Source: Eubacteriales bacterium
Lineage (GTDB): Bacteria; Bacillota_A; Clostridia; Christensenellales; Aristaeellaceae
Length of the DNA: 14,239 nucleotides
Reading direction: 5' to 3'
Assembly (NCBI GenBank): GCA_030528845.1
Contig: JAUMYC010000045.1
Coordinates: 1 to 14,239, forward strand
Every line of letters starts with the position of its first letter. The first letter of the stretch is position 1. The position numbers were made by a program, and so were the translations under genes. Of this stretch, positions 13,581 through 14,239 are shown one piece after another. The notes under the pieces were generated by a model. That model made no database searches. It was given only the letters and a program-made list of their open reading frames with translations, and was not told the DNA's origin.

Positions 13581-14239
13581 TTACCACACTTTGTAGACCA
13601 GAGGGGAACCGGCGGGGATGGCGTTCGGGTCGGTCAGGTGCATCTGCTTGATGTACTCAAACAGCGCCCGGTCGATCACGCCGGTCAGTGCGGGGTCCTT
13701 CTGCTCCAGAGTGGGGTCGGTGAGCATGAGGTCGGCACGCAGCGTAGCCACGAGATCGAACATCTGCTGGTCGTAGACGCTGGTGGGCTTATACTTCACG
13801 TCGTAATAGCCCCACTTCTGCATGATCTTCTGCACCCACTTGACAGTGGTGGCCGCGTCGCTCATCTTCGCGCTGGCGGAGAGGGAGAGCTCGAATTCGT
13901 TGAGCATCTCGTTCAGGCTCTTGATCGTCTCGCCCATGACGACCGGCGGGTTGTGGCGCTCGGCGGCGGGCTTCATCTCATAGAGCTTTTCGAGATACTT
14001 GCGGGTCGTGCGGTCGATGTGGCCGCTCTTGGCGAGGTTCTGGCCGTAATAGTCGTTCAGATCGCGCTGGAAGTAGGCCACGCAGTTCTTGGTCTCCTTG
14101 TCGTACCTGCCGCTGACGGAGATCGGGTCGGTCATGTAGCCGATGGCGTAGAGCTTCTGCTGCATCTCGAAGATCAGCTCGGGATCGGAATTGCCGTCGA
14201 TGACCTCGCCCTGCGGCACGACGGGCGCGGGGGTGGGCG
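13581..14239 (-). CDS. Peptidoglycan-binding-domain protein (5' end beyond window)
   Basis: The frame is open to the right edge, so the true start is outside the window; the GTG at 14219 has no special support because it is preceded in frame by a proline-rich linker (PTPAPVVPQG). Two PG_binding_1-like repeats can be read. The first begins DPELIFEMQQKLYAIGYM and contains SGRYDKETKNCVAYFQRDL. The second, after a helical linker with MGETIKSLNEMLNEFELSLS, begins TTVKWVQKIMQKWGYYDV and ends GVIDRALFEYIKQM. These three-helix modules usually anchor secreted enzymes or spore and cell-wall proteins to peptidoglycan. The protein is therefore probably extracytoplasmic, but its N-terminal signal and any catalytic domain are not visible. 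It is convergent with rplQ and has its own terminator. Confidence 0.8.
   Translation of the reverse strand, partial: PTPAPVVPQGEVIDGNSDPELIFEMQQKLYAIGYMTDPISVSGRYDKETKNCVAYFQRDLNDYYGQNLAKSGHIDRTTRKYLEKLYEMKPAAERHNPPVVMGETIKSLNEMLNEFELSLSASAKMSDAATTVKWVQKIMQKWGYYDVKYKPTSVYDQQMFDLVATLRADLMLTDPTLEQKDPALTGVIDRALFEYIKQMHLTDPNAIPAGSPLVYKVW

Overview
The window holds the 3' part of the S10 cluster followed by complete spc and alpha clusters of a GC-rich bacterium. Gene order is rplB (3' end), rpsS, rplV, rpsC, rplP, rpmC, rpsQ, rplN, rplX, rplE, rpsN, rpsH, rplF, rplR, rpsE, rpmD, rplO, secY, adk, map, a KOW-domain gene, infA, rpmJ, rpsM, rpsK, rpsD, rpoA, rplQ. All are on the + strand. An intrinsic terminator follows rplQ, and a convergent gene for a peptidoglycan-binding-domain protein runs in from the right edge.

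The organism is most likely a Bacillota member of the Clostridia, not Bacillus-like. The reasons are near-consensus AGGAGG ribosome-binding sites on almost every gene, a KOW gene between map and infA (the ybzG position), rpsD inside the alpha cluster, the short zinc-ribbon form of S14, zinc forms of L36, S4 and adenylate kinase, RpoA starting MIEIEKP, and a long L17 with an internal insertion. I cannot name genus or species.

Layout: 1-9728 is tightly packed, with gaps of 0 to 29 nt and a few overlaps (rplP/rpmC, adk/map, map/KOW), so translation is probably coupled through much of it. From infA onward the spacing changes. Three spacers of 103, 176 and 144 nt (infA-rpmJ, rpmJ-rpsM, rpsD-rpoA) hold no gene but several GC-rich stem-loops. 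In two of them a stretch complementary to the downstream Shine-Dalgarno (SD) sequence can be identified. Before rpsM it lies in the loop of an 11-bp hairpin (a possible pseudoknot). Before rpoA it would close a multibranch structure around three hairpins. They look like cis-acting translational control elements. S4, encoded in this cluster, is the obvious candidate ligand for the rpsM element, but that is inference.

The 379-nt region between rplQ and the convergent gene holds the cluster terminator, a possible 24-codon hydrophobic small protein with a strong SD, a long imperfect stem-loop, and a very strong terminator for the minus-strand gene.

Together the genes supply ribosomal proteins of both subunits, initiation factor 1, the RNA polymerase alpha subunit, the SecY translocon channel, N-terminal methionine removal and adenylate balance. 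I found no mobile element, CRISPR array, tRNA or rRNA. Most of the window is conserved housekeeping DNA; the interest lies in the three structured spacers and the small ORF.
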